Part shown: one piece after another, positions 19,271 through 30,300 of the stretch | Numbering within the stretch: position 1 is the stretch's first letter | Layout: the number at the start of each line of letters is the position of its first letter | Origin: Micractinium sp. NFX-FRZ | Taxonomy: Eukaryota; Chlorophyta; Trebouxiophyceae; Chlorellales; Chlorellaceae | Length of the DNA: 44,091 bases | NCBI GenBank assembly: GCA_029339195.1 | Contig: JAPTJF010000498.1 | Coordinates: 1 to 44,091 of the forward strand | Direction of reading: 5' to 3' | The notes under the pieces: model-generated | What the model saw: only the letters and a program-made list of their open reading frames with translations | Databases searched by the model: none | What the model was told of the DNA's origin: nothing | Translations under genes and position numbers: made by a program

Positions 19271-22200
19271 CACGCCCAACTGCCAAAGGGGAGGCAGGGG
19301 CAGGCATGGCTGCTGCCGGTGGAAGCGCTGGCAGCAAGGCACCCGCTGGCTCTGATGCCGGGGTAAAGGCAGCCGCTGGCACCGTCGGCAAGTCAGCTGC
19401 AGGCTCCAGTGCTGTCGACAAGGCAGCTGCAGGTGGTGCCGCTGGTGGCAAGGCTGCTGCAGGCTCTGATGCTGGCGGCAAAGCAGCTGAACGCGCCGGC
19501 GCTGGCGGGAAGGCCGCTGCAGGCTCTGTTGCTGGCGGCAAGGCTGCCTCTGGCTCTGATGCTGGCGGCAAGGCTGCTGCTGGCACCAACACTGGCGGCA
19601 AGGCTGCTGCTGGCACCAACACTGGCGGCAAGGCAGCTGCTGGCTCTGATGCTGGCGGCAAGGCTGCTGCTGGCACCAACACTGGCGGCAAGGCTGCTGC
19701 TGGCTCTGATGTTGGCGGCAAGGCAGCTGCTGGCTCTGATGCTGGCGGCAAAGCGGCTGCAGGCACCGACGCTAGCGGCAAGGCAGCTAAAGGCGCGGGC
19801 GGTGGCAGCAAGGCAGCTGGCGGCACGCAGGGTGAGAAGCGGGGACGGACCCGCAGTCGCAGCGTCAGTCGCAGCCGTAGTGAAGGCGAGCTGGACAGCC
19901 GCAGCAGGAGTCGCAGCGACAGCTACACCAGCAGCAGATCTCGCAGCCGAAGCTACACCCACAGCAGCAGGAGCCGCAGCCGCAGCAGGAGCAGGAGCAG
20001 GGAGCGGCGGCGGCGCAGTCGCAGCCGCAGGCAAGTGTCCGTGCCAGTTCACCAGGCTGTGCACATGTGTCAGTGGTCTAGCTGTCGTTTGGCCTGGGCT
20101 GCTTGCTGCTTGTCCTGCTGCAGGCTAGTGTGAGGCACAAGGCCTCCCTTACAATGCACTGCTGGGGTCACCCCATGCATCTCTTGCTCATGTGCGACTC
20201 CCGAATGCCTTCCTTCCAGCGGTAATACTCCATGCCCAGCCTCCCCCCCCGCTTCTGCATTGCAGCCGCGACAGGCGCCACGGCAGCAGCCAGCGCGACT
20301 TGCGGCGGCCAGACCATCGGCCTGCAGAGCGGGACCCGCGGCGTTACGATCGCGGCCCGTCGCGGTACGATGAGCGTCGGCAGAGTCGGGATGGCGGCGT
20401 GCGTGGGGAGCGGCGTGGGGAGCGGGCAGATGAGCGCATGCGGCTGCGGCCAGACCCTCGTGACGGCCGCGACATGCGGGACAGCCGCCCGCCGCTGGCG
20501 CCGCCGGCACGTGAGGGGCGGTTCGGGCGGCGGGACGAGGCTCGGCGGGAGGGCTCCCTGCGGGCGGAGCTGCGCAGGGAGGAGCGGCAGCACAGGTGGG
20601 AACTGCCGGCCTGCCTCCCCTGCCTGCCTGCAGAGGCCTGCTTGCTTGGTTGCCCTGAATTTGCTTGCCTGGCCTGGCGGGCAAGGACAGAGAGCGTCGG
20701 TGCAGCACCCAGGTCGCCTTTGTGCAGCTTTCATGCGCATCTCCGTGGCGGCTGCTTCGACTCTGCAACAACCAGCGCGGCCCGCAGCAGACGCAGCGGG
20801 TTGGCTTTCGTCAGCCTGACCCTGCCCGACCTTCCCCTGCCCTGCCTTGCCCTGCCTGTTTGCCAGGGATGCCCCCCGCGGCGGCCGGCCACGCAGCCCG
20901 CCACGGCCCCGCCCCCCTCGCTCGCCTGGCAAGCGGCAGCGCAGCCCAGAGGGGCCTCCCAAGGGAGACGAGGCAGCAGGGGCGGCAGCTGTGGCGCGGC
21001 GGAGCACTCGTAGCCGCAGCCTTGAGCGGCAGGCGCCAGAGGCGAAGCGGCAGCGGCAGCAGACGGCTAGCTCGGACCCGCGCCCGCTGCCAGCTGTGCA
21101 GGCAGTGCTGCCCCCTCCCTCAGAGCCTCCGCTGCCAGAGCAGCAGGAGCAGGAGCAGGAGCAGGCGCCGTTGCTGCCGCAGCCCAAGTCACCGCACATT
21201 GATGACAGGTGAGAAGGGTGGTCCAACCAGTCAGTCTGTGATAGTGGTGTGCCATGTGGTGCGAGCCGGCACTGCCAATAGTGAGAGATCAGGCAGTTAC
21301 ATCCTGTTGTTGCTGGGGCTGCTGCCGTCGCCGGCACGGGTTCCTGGTGGCACAGGCCACCACTGTGCTGATCACCTCCTCGACTTGGGCTGCCCCCGCA
21401 GGCTGCACATGCTGGCGGCCCGGTTTGCCATCGACTGGGATGCGGCCGACACGGAGCAGCTGTATGTGCTGGGGAAGCGCATGTTTGATCAGGACAGGGC
21501 GGAGCGGCCTGGGGTGAGTTCAGGTCAAGGTCACATCGGTGTGGCCAGGCGTGTGGCCAGGCTGCTGCCCCGGCAGGCGCACCGCCTGCCTCTGCAGCGC
21601 GGCGGTGGTGGCCCGACCTGCTGTGCGGCTGTGGCCTCGGCTGTAGCAGAGCGCCGGCTGGCGTCGCCGCTGCCGCCCTGGCCATGGCATTGGTTGCGTT
21701 CCTTGACAGCAGTGCACGCGCACCGCTGTCCATTTACACCACATGTGTTTCTGCTCTCCTCATCCACTGCGCGTTCCCCTGCCCCTGTGCTTTACGTGCG
21801 TCACTTGTTGCAGGAGTTTGACCGGCAGCGGGAGGAGCTCGACGAGGCCGCCCGCCGCCTGCACCTTCCGGCTCCCGGCGGCGGGCACAAGCCGCCGTTC
21901 TCCGGAGAGCAGTGGAGCTGGCAGCTGCCTGATGCAGAGCTCATCGTGGAGAATTCATCCCTGCAGCCGGAGCGGCCGCTGCCTCTGGAACGGCGGCCTG
22001 GTGCGGCAGCGGCGGCAGCAGCAGCGGCAGGAGAGGGTGAGCTGGCGTCGGAACAGCAGCAGGCGGCGACGACAGGTGGCGACCCTCGTCGCCAGCCTGG
22101 CGTGGCTGCTGAGCTGGCGCTTGCCAGGTCGTGGTACCTCAGCCGCGACGTGCCAGTCCCCGAGTTTGCGCTGCCAGCAACTGCTGCCGAGAGCGGGCGC

Positions 22201-24126
22201 AGCTGGTCACAGCCCACCCCCCGGGAGGGCCAGGCGGAGGTCAGCAGCGCGGCGCCTGCCACGGCGGCAACAGGACCCGGGGAGGAGCGCGCAGCAGGCG
22301 ACGGTGGTGAGTGGGTTGCCGAGTGGCTTGTGGGTGGGCTCGTTGCCAGGGCGGTGCCCAGGAGATTGTGAATCGCGGCGGCAGAGGGGGCGCCAGGTGG
22401 CAAGCGCACTGCCTGTTTAACCGACCGGGCTGCCTGCTTGCAGTGCCAGCTGAACCAGTTTCCCTCCCTGTGCATATGGGCTCCCGGCACGTCCTCCCCC
22501 CGATCGCCAGACTTGCATGCCACGCCCCGTGCCGCCCTCTGCCAGTCGGGCGGCCGCCTCCCATTATGGAACCCTTTCAAACAGCCTCTGCCCCAACCTG
22601 TCTTCCCCTGCAGATGACCTGTACGCCCCGGCGGCGCCACGCCACGAGGACCGGTTCCACCGCTCTGTGGGCGCCACCGGCAGGCCGGGCTTGGAGGGCC
22701 CCGCAGAGATTGAGGAGGGGTACTGGCAGGCGCTGGAGCTGCGGGGCAACGGGCTGGAGCTTACAGAGGTACGGAGCAACTGCTGTGCTGTGCTGTGGGT
22801 TGCGATGGGGTGCTGGGCTGGGCTGGGAGGCAACGAATTGAAGGTTACAGGGGCAGGGGCTGAGAGCTGCGCTGTGATGTGTTCGTGCTGCGGGGGAGCG
22901 ATGTGAAATCCGGAGCTCACAGAGGTTGCATGCGCTATGCGGTGGGGTGCTGTGCTGTGCTGGGGGCCATGCACTTGAGCTTGCAGGGGCCGGTGGGGTG
23001 CTGTGCTGTGCTGGGCTGTGCTGGGAAGCAATGGATTGGACCATGGGTAGGCCTTGTGCTGGGCAGCGAGCTGGAGCTCACAGAGCTATCGAGCCACTGC
23101 TGTGCTGTGCTGTGCTGTGCTGGTCCTGTGCATTTTAACCCATGCCAGGCAGTCTCTGCGCGTGCACACCCTGCGCTCACCACAACCTGTGCCCCTTCCT
23201 CGCATCACCTGCTGCCGCTGCAGGCGCGTCAGCTGGACGTGCTGCAGCAGCAGGCGCAGGCGGGTCAGCTGCAGGCGGGGTGGCCCATGTTCAGGGAGTC
23301 GGACCGCCTCCACTGTTACCTCTCAGGTGCGTGCAGCACAGCTGAAGCTTGCGCTGGTGAGGGTTGGTGTGGTGGGAAGAGGCACCTGGCGAGGAAAGCA
23401 TCGAGTGCCTGGCACAGAAAGCGTCTTGTGCATGGCTAGCCAATCTTGAGAGGAGCGGGTGCTGTAGTGCGACTGACAGATTTGCACATGCCTCCTCTAG
23501 TCCTCTGCTCGCGTGGTTGACGCCGCCTGCTTGCATCCACTGCCCCTTATACAGACAACCCGCCCACCCTGGCCGACCTGGCCTGGCCCAACCCCAAGCC
23601 TACCGACCCGGCCCAGCGATGGGTGTGCCGCCCGCTGGCGCCTGTGGCAGGGCAGGAGCAGCCGCTGGAAGCCCTCAGGGCTCTCCAGAAGCAGGCAGCT
23701 GCAGCGGGCGCAGCGATGAGCGATCAACCGGCGGTGCAGGGCGCGGTGCCTGGGCACCAGCTGCAACGGCTGACGCCGCCGCGCCTGCGCTCTGCAGGCC
23801 AGGGCGGCTCGCCAGGCGGCCTGGCGTGGCTCAAGCGCCAGGTGGCGCCGGGCAGCGCAGCAGCCGCAGCGCAGGCGGCGCTTGTGAAGCAGCAGCGGGC
23901 GCTCAAGGCGGCGGCGCGGCAGCCGCTGCCGCGGGTGTTTGGGCCGCCGCCACCGGAGCATGTGGGGGCAGCGGTGCGGCAGCAGCTCTTCAGAAAGCAG
24001 TACAGCGACCAGGTCCTCAAAAAGATTCTGGTGCAAGTGGCAGAGGAGCTGCTTCGGAAGGAGGGGCAGTCGTCGGAGCGGCAGCGCCGCCGCGGCAGTG
24101 CCAGCTCAGAGCGGCGGCAGCGGTGA
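16995..24126 (+). CDS. Large RS-domain, low-complexity protein (putative RNA-processing protein)
   Basis: Eleven exons join in frame to 1565 residues: 16995-17008, 17145-17208, 17337-18292, 18474-20030, 20266-20595, 20867-21208, 21402-21513, 21814-22306, 22614-22768, 23224-23326, 23555-24126. The first coding exon is only 14 nt. Residues 1-340 are Pro/Gly/His- then Gln/Ala-rich. Residues 345-800 are Ala/Gln-rich and contain about 16 copies of a roughly 10-residue GGKAAAGSDA-type repeat (about 625-790). Residues 803-864 are a classic Arg/Ser domain, followed by an Arg/Asp-rich segment (865-975) and more basic and Glu/Gln-rich sequence. The C-terminal part (1090-1565) is more complex, for example LHMLAARFAIDWDAADTEQL and VRQQLFRKQYSDQVLKKIL, but I recognise no family. 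An RS domain with RD repeats suggests a nuclear splicing or mRNA factor, which is inference. No RRM was seen. Confidence 0.7.
19309..19821 (+). repeat. Coding 30-bp minisatellite (GGKAA repeat)
   Basis: About sixteen near-identical 30-bp units of the type GCTGGCGGCAAGGCTGCTGC lie inside exon 4 of the RS-protein gene. They encode alternating GSDAGGKAA, GTNTGGKAA and related decapeptides. The reading frame is kept throughout. Units in the middle (19560-19700) are almost perfect, which points to recent unit gain or homogenisation. Confidence 0.9.
20031..20265 (+). other. GC-AG intron (RS-protein intron 4)
   Basis: The RS domain ends at CGCAG|GCAAGT, a near-perfect U1 match except for GC in place of GT. 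Joining to CATTGCAG|CCGCGAC (20266) continues the Arg-rich frame (SRDRRHGSS). Using the next GT (20035) puts exon 5 in a frame with an early stop. The GC donor is therefore required by the model. Confidence 0.85.
22745..23121 (+). repeat. Five echoes of exon 9 end and donor plus TGTGC tracts
   Basis: The end of exon 9 of the RS-protein gene (CTGGAGCTTACAGAG|GTACGG, about 22755-22774) is echoed in the following intron near 22838, 22911, 22974 and 23071. An example is CTGGAGCTCACAGAGCTATC at 23071. Each is followed by a GTGCTGTGCTG-type tract. The AG|GT is kept in the 22911 copy and lost in the 23071 copy. Confidence 0.8.
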
Positions 24127-24442
24127 CAGCGGGCAGCAAGCCAGGTGACCCTTAGTGCCCACCGGTGCCTAGACCCCGCACCACCTGCCATGCTGCATTT
24201 CTCTCGGTGTCCCACTCTCTGCAGTGCCTCCTTTGTGTACTTCCCCCCTCTCCGTTTCAGCTGTGACTGCACTGGCCACCACCACTGCCGGCCATTTTTC
24301 CCGTCCCTTCGCTGCTTGCATGCCCTCCCCCTGCTCTCACACTGTGTTGTTTCTGCTTTAAAGGCACGGCTTGTAAGGCGGCCTCACACAACGCCCCAAG
24401 CAGGGCACTGGATCAAGGGCAAGGCTCAATAGTCAAGGGAGG
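24127..24442. other. Convergent 3' intergenic region
   Basis: These 316 bases between two convergent stop codons hold the RS-protein 3'UTR with a TGTAA signal at 24372. No TGTAA on the minus strand was seen for the Lunapark-like gene, so its 3' end may overlap the opposing gene. Confidence 0.5.
24372..24376 (+). terminator. TGTAA poly(A)-type signal
   Basis: This TGTAA lies 246 bases after the RS-protein stop and about 65 bases before the convergent Lunapark-like gene's stop. It fits a 3' end for the plus-strand gene. Confidence 0.5.
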
Positions 24443-26409
24443 TCAGGAGCGTGCGCCGCGCTTCCGGCGGCTCACACGTCCGTCGCTGCCGCCCCCAGCT
24501 GCCTCTGGTGTAGCTCCCGCACCGCCTTCACCACCCTCCTCCTCCTCTTCAGAAACAGCAGCCTCAGCAGGAGGCTCAGCTTCTGTGCGTGGTGCTGCTG
24601 CTGCTGCCTCGTCGCCCGCCTGCCTCCCCGCCCCCTCCTCGGCCCCCTCCTCTGCCTTCCCCGGCATGCCGCCTTCTGCCGCTGCGCCGCCGCCCTCCGG
24701 CGCTGGCAGCCCCATCCAGGCGGCCAGGGCTGCCTGCTCCTCTTCGGTTGGCAGCCCCAGCTGCTGCTTGAGGGCGATGTTGGCCTGCAGCAGGGCCACA
24801 GCTTGGGCCTCGGCCTGCAGCAGCCGCTGGCGCAGGATGTCCGACTGCTGCTGCGCCTCACGCAGCAGGCCCAGCATGACGGGGTCGTCGGCTGCAAGGG
24901 GGCAGGGGGCAAGCCACCATAGGCAGAGGCATGGGTAAGCCACCAGACTGGGAGGTGTAGAGGGAGGTGCGGAGCAGAGCGTGCAACCCGCAGCGCAACG
25001 ACATGCGCGTCGCAGGCGAAATGCAGCTGCGGTCCAAGCACAGCATGGCACAGCATGGCACAGCATGGCAGCCACCCGCTCACTCACCGATGAGGGTGCC
25101 AGCTGCCTGGCTGTACAGCTGCGCCAGCACTGGGAACATGCGCGAGCCCGCCCCTTGCAGCGCGGAACCCGCAACATTCACGGCCGCCCCCGCCGCCCGT
25201 GCTGGCAGGCCGCCGGCAGGCGCCGCCGGCGCCCCCTGCTGCCGCCCGTTGGCGCCAAAGCCGCGCACTGAGGGCGTGCGAGGCGGCTTGGGCGGCGCAT
25301 AGTCTGCACAGGGAGTGGCGGTAGCAGTGCCCTCATCAGCTGGGAAAGCAGGCAAGCAGGGGAAGGCACAGCTGCTCCAGTGCCTTTGCCAGCAGGGGGC
25401 CACCGCTGGCGGGGGCCCACCCGCGGCTCTTGCCCAGCCTCCAGGGCTTGTTGCGATCCAGGGCTCTGCCTGGCTTGCTAGCTAGCAGTGCAGGGCGTGC
25501 TAACTTTGCTGGGCGGCGCGCCACCCCAGGCCTCTGCTAGGCATGCACCCACCTCGCCACTCAATGCCTGCCTCAAGCTTGTGCCTGCCCACCCGGCCAA
25601 CCGCCCACCCACCTGGATCGTACTTCTGAAGCAGCGTCAGTGTGCGCTCGTAGCGGGTCGAGTCCTTGAGCTCGGACACCTGCAGGCAGGCAGGGCATGC
25701 TGGGCTTGGACGTAGGATGTGCGCGCTGCACTACACCCTAGCACCAGGCAGGCAGGCAGGCGATAGTTTCGGGGGCCCCGCCCTCTCACCCACCTGCTTG
25801 CGCAGCTTGGTTTCCAGCAGCTTGGCGCGTGAGGCGCTCCGCCGGTCCAGCAGCGCCTGCAGCGCGCCCAGCAGGCGGTGCGCCAGCCAGGCGGCCACGG
25901 GCGCCACAAACGCGGGGCCCACCCGCATCGCCTGCTGGCTGTGGGTGTAGGTCCCCGGCGGCTGGCGGTTGACGTAGCCAGCGACAGCAAGGATGACAGC
26001 GTACGCAGCGGCAAAACCGCCCCAGAAGCGGGCGCGCACGGCGGCCCAGGCCCGGGCACGTGCGACGCGCGTGGCCTGCACAGTCGAGTGTCAAAGGATA
26101 GGGTGTCGGAAGAAGGATTGCTGGATACGGGACAGGGAGCGGTGGCACGAGGCAGCAGGTATTGGGTGAGCTGCTTGCAGTTCTCGTGGGTGCACATGGG
26201 TGCAGGCGGCACTGGTCGGGGAGAGCTGGCGCGCGGCCGGCGCCCGAGCGCACGCATGCAGCCCGTGGCACTGCCCTGCGCTCTGCACCCACCTGCAGCC
26301 TGTCCAGCTCAGCTTTGATGTTCCCCAGGGACCGCTCGTAGCTGGCATAGTAGGGGTCGCTGCCCACCCGAGCAAACCAGCTGCGGACGTACTGCCACAC
26401 CGACGGCAT
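24443..26409 (-). CDS. LNP: Lunapark-like ER membrane protein without visible zinc ribbon
   Basis: Five minus-strand exons (26293-26409, 25794-26075, 25613-25679, 25088-25303, 24443-24891) join in frame to 376 residues. An N-terminal helical segment (YERSLGNIKAELDRLQ) is followed by two hydrophobic stretches (about residues 58-74 and 93-112). Next comes a coiled coil with LLETKLRKQVSELKDSTRYE and LTLLQKYDPDYAPP (about 122-160). This order, especially the LK...T-x-Y...LL.KYDP block, is that of Lunapark proteins, which stabilise three-way junctions of the tubular ER. Lunapark normally ends with a Cys4 zinc ribbon. Here the C-terminus is a Gln/Leu coiled coil (MLGLLREAQQQSDILRQRLL) and an acidic Ala/Glu tail with no cysteine pairs. 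An in-frame stretch upstream of 26409 has no ATG, so this start is favoured. Confidence 0.72.
25041..25072 (-). repeat. CACAGCATGG triplication in Lunapark-like intron
   Basis: Three 10-bp units read ATGCTGTGCC on the sense (minus) strand, within the intron between exons 4 and 5. This is the same TGTGC orientation relative to transcription as in the plus-strand genes. Confidence 0.75.
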
Positions 26410-27314
26410 GGCGGCGGGGGCAGCAGCGGGAGGGCGGAACCTTGCCGACAAGGTGCGCTGCAAAACCGGCTGCAACCCTGGCGCTGTCGCCGGCACCTTT
26501 GGCGGCAAACCTCTGCCCCTAGGACGCTGCGGAGGCGCCTGCAGAGCAGAGGTGGGAGGGGCGATGGGAAGGCTCAGTCGCTGCGGCCATCGGGCTACTG
26601 GCGCAGATCTGATGCCTCTGATAGCCGCAGCGACAAAGCCACATCCCAGAGAGCAAGGTCCACCTCGCCGAATTTTGTCGATCGGGCCGTGCGCACCTGA
26701 AGCTGGTCACTAAACTGGGTGGATTCTACCCCTTGTTAGTTGCTCCGAGAGAATGATGAATGCACAGGAAGATGGAAGTTGCTCCGCCAGCGCCAGCTGC
26801 CGACAGCAGCCGCCTGCTGTGATGGGCCCGCAGCGGTGGCGGTAGCACGCATCATGCTGCCACCACCCCTTCCAGCCCTCTGGCAACCAAGCAGGATGCC
26901 CAGAGTATGTGGCCTACTTGAGCATCGAGTTGACAACATGAAGACGGAGGTGCAACGAGTGGGTCATGCGCCCCGTCAAGCCCACCATGGATGTAGTGCT
27001 GGGTGGCATGCCGAGCGCAGAGGGTTAGTCAATCAATCAATCAATCAATTTGAGTGCAAAAGCTGGTTCTCCAGCAGTGCGGAGGGATGACCGCTCGAGA
27101 GGAGCATTGTTCACGGTTGAGGGCGAGTCAAGGTGCTGTGTGCGCTAACCTTACGCCTGTGTATGTGTTCAAGGGGCACCCGCCAATGCAAACCATGGCG
27201 CCTGCCAGCTTGCACGGCAGTGCACACTAGTGCAGCGCCCCAGGCATTGCGTTGCTTTCACCCTGACCCTGCCTCTACCTCTCTGCAGATGACAGAAATA
27301 GTACGTTACAGGAA
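26410..27314. other. Intergenic: Lunapark-like 5' flank and transferase A 3' flank
   Basis: Both flanking genes run leftwards. The left part would hold the Lunapark-like promoter, with no TATA box evident. An (AATC)n tetranucleotide lies at 27029-27050. A minus-strand TGTAA (27306-27310) sits only four bases beyond the transferase A stop, unusually close. No convincing exon was found. Confidence 0.5.
27029..27050. repeat. (AATC)n microsatellite
   Basis: Five consecutive AATC units, AT-richer than the surrounding sequence, in non-coding DNA. Confidence 0.85.
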
Positions 27315-30300
27315 TCAACATTTCTTGTTGGCAATGAGGTCAAACAGCTCCTCTGCTGCCTTCCGGGAGTACGTTGTGACGCCCGAGCGCACCGCTTGCA
27401 GCCCCGCTGGCTCGCCGCCATGCACCAGGCCTAGCCCGTAAGAGGAGCAGCTGTAGTGGGACGCCTCCGCCTTGGGGTTTCTCCACTGCATTGGGCGGCA
27501 GGAGGGCACCTTGCTTGCGCCTTGCTCCTCGCAACCTGCGTGCATGCAGCGACGTCCGGCCAGAGGGGAGGGGAGGCTGGGTGAGGCGCAGGGCTGGCAG
27601 CGCCAGCCCCCACAATCAAGTGGACAGCCAGAAGCAGCATGCAGTCTTAAGGAAAGCATGCATTTAGGCTATTGGGCACGAGGGCAGCAGGCAGGCAAGC
27701 ACACAGGCCAAGGGCAGCTCGGCAAGCGAGCTGACTGGCTGACAGGCTGACAGGCTGGCAGGCATTAGTCATCCACAGGCCACCAAGCAAGCACAGGCAG
27801 GCCGACAGGACAGGTGGCCCCGCTCAGCTCCGAATCTAAAGCCTCCAAGGTGGCGCCAAGTGTAAAGACTGGACTACATTAGACCAGCTGATCAACAGCT
27901 CACCCTGCGTGTCGTCGATGAACCAGAAGCCTGCAGCCTGAAGCACGGCCTGCTTGACGGGGGGCTGCGACTCGCAGATGGGATGCAGGTACAGCACTGC
28001 AGGGCAGGGCCGGGCCGGGCCGGCCGGCCAGGAATGACGGTTGCATATGAACACCGTCAGTCGCTGAACCATTAAGGCCATATGCTGGGCATGGTTGGCA
28101 GCAGCCTAGGCAGGGAGCGTAAAGGAACATGGTTCAAGGAACGGCACCCCCGGCTCCATCATACCCTGCCTTGCTCCGCCCCGGGTGGCATCAGATAGCT
28201 GCCCCGCCCCCGCGGTGTTTCCATACTCAACGAGGACGTACATGAAAGGCACCGGGGTGCGGTGCATGCGCTGCTGCCTCCTCAAGGTACTGCCCTGCCC
28301 TGCCCTGCCACTGCCACGCTCCCGCCAAGCCCGATCAGGAGCTCACCGTGCCAGTCACAGGGGTCGATGCGGGGCACCCACTGCGGGCTGCCAATGGTGC
28401 ACCAGTTTGGGGAATAGACGTAGTGGCCGGGCAGGTAGGTCCGGAACAGCGCCACGTCGTCCCGCCGATCCGCCTCTGTGAGCTGCCAAACAAAGGGTAG
28501 GGGCGGGCACAGGGGAAGGCATTGTGAGGTTTTGGGTGTGCGTGTCACAGCGGGGCATGCATGTGCGCTGCTGGAGGCCCCGCCTGGAGCACAGCACCAT
28601 GGTTTCGTCCAGCAAGAAGAGCAGCAGGGTGCAGAGGTGCAAGGCGGGCGGCTCAGCCTGGGGGCTCGCTTCGCAGTGCAGTGCAGGGCGGGCACTTTCA
28701 AACAGTGGGACTCACATTGTAGCTGTCGCGCAGGCAGCGGCAGAGAGTGTTGCAGCGCTGGTAGCTTGCGCCCTCCAGCTGGGGCAGTGCCCTCTGGTCA
28801 GTCTGCCCCGCCTTGATCATGCGCGGGGCAGCGGCGCTCCATGCCTTGGCAAACGCTATGCCCGGTTCGGTGGGCAGCACAACAAAGTGCCCAGTGTTGG
28901 CTGCGGGGCAGCGTGGCGGGCAGGAAGATCGGGTGGTGGAGGAAAGGGCGGAAGGGAGCGGGAGGGGTGAGGCGCACAGCGCAGATGAGGGTTGGCGCGT
29001 AAAGCAAGGGGGGCAGCGGCGTGGCTGCCCAGCAGGCGGAGCGGGGGCACGCCTTATTGTTCTGAAAGGTGGTGGTCGCGCTAGGGCATACTTCTTACAA
29101 CAGAGACAGGCAGGTGCAGCATGTGTGATGAGCGCAGCTGCTGCCAGCACATGCCTGGGGTGCCTGCCTCGCAGGCGCAGCAGCTGGGGAACGCGGCTGC
29201 CCTGCCAGCACATGCCTGGGGTGCCTCCCTGCCTCACTCACAGGCGGGCTTCTCCTCCAGCCAGGCGCCATCCGCCTGCGCCTGCTCAATAAACGCCAGG
29301 TAGCTGTCCCACAGAGGCTTCACGGTGTAAGAGATGTCCGTGTCTGCGGGGGGCGGGAGGCAAAGGGCAGGCAAGTGAAGACAAGGCAAGCATGATGACA
29401 GTAAAGGGGAAGTTGGGTGCCTGTGGGCAGGCAGGGGTGACCGGCTGGCTGGCGGGCAGGCAGGCGGCCGGCAGGGCATAACAGCAGGGGTGAGAACACC
29501 ATTGCGCACAGGAAATGAAGCTATCAGAGGAGCATGCACCCTCACAAACATGTTCCCCTGAGCATCATATTGCACATCGCCAATAGTGTGTCAGGCGCTT
29601 TGCATCCCCCACAAGCATTGCCTGCACATGACCTGCTAAGGCTGCTGCGCCGCCCCTCACCTGCCACCATGACGACATGCCCCAGCTGCAACGCCCGGTG
29701 CACGACGGCGGGCTTGATCCACGACATCACTACAAAGTCGGTGGAGAGAGGCTTCTCGCCTGCAGGCATGGAAGTGGGTGCATGGGGAGCGGCATGCGGT
29801 GGATGCCAATCGGGATGGGACGCTTGGGCAGTGCTGGCAGCAATGGGCAGGGCAGATGCCTTGCGTTGCAGGTCAGGTGTGCAAACAAGGTCACGATGGG
29901 TCAGGCAGGTGTGATGGGTTGGTATTGTGCGCACAGGCGGACCAGCAGGAGGCTGGGAGGGACTTTGGTGGGGGCAGCCTTGTGCACTGCGCCGCTGCCC
30001 CCATTGCACCGCCATCCTGGCCATACATACACGTCCGCCAGACTCCACAGCAGCCACCAGAGGGTGCTACGGAAGCCGCCCATTAGCAACTTAGTTCCCA
30101 CTCACGGATTGGCTGCACCAGCAGGTCTGCCACATCAGCGCACGGCAGGTTGAGATCTGCACAGGCCTCCAGGTCTCGGGCCGTCCACGTCACGGCTACG
30201 TAGTTGTGCACTCCGCCGTGCTTCACCAGCGAGTAGACTGCAATGCATACACACATGCATTGACAGTCATGGAAGGTAGACGAGCATGCCCAGTCAGCAT

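Noticed and set aside
18825..19826. 333-codon minus-strand Ala/Pro-rich open frame
   Set aside because: It is the antisense shadow of the GGKAA minisatellite in the RS-protein gene; a 30-bp repeat keeps all frames open.
20168..21733. 521-codon open frame on the minus strand
   Set aside because: It is antisense to exons 5-7 of the RS-protein gene, whose introns, phases and RS/RD composition are coherent. Long antisense frames are expected in GC-rich coding DNA.
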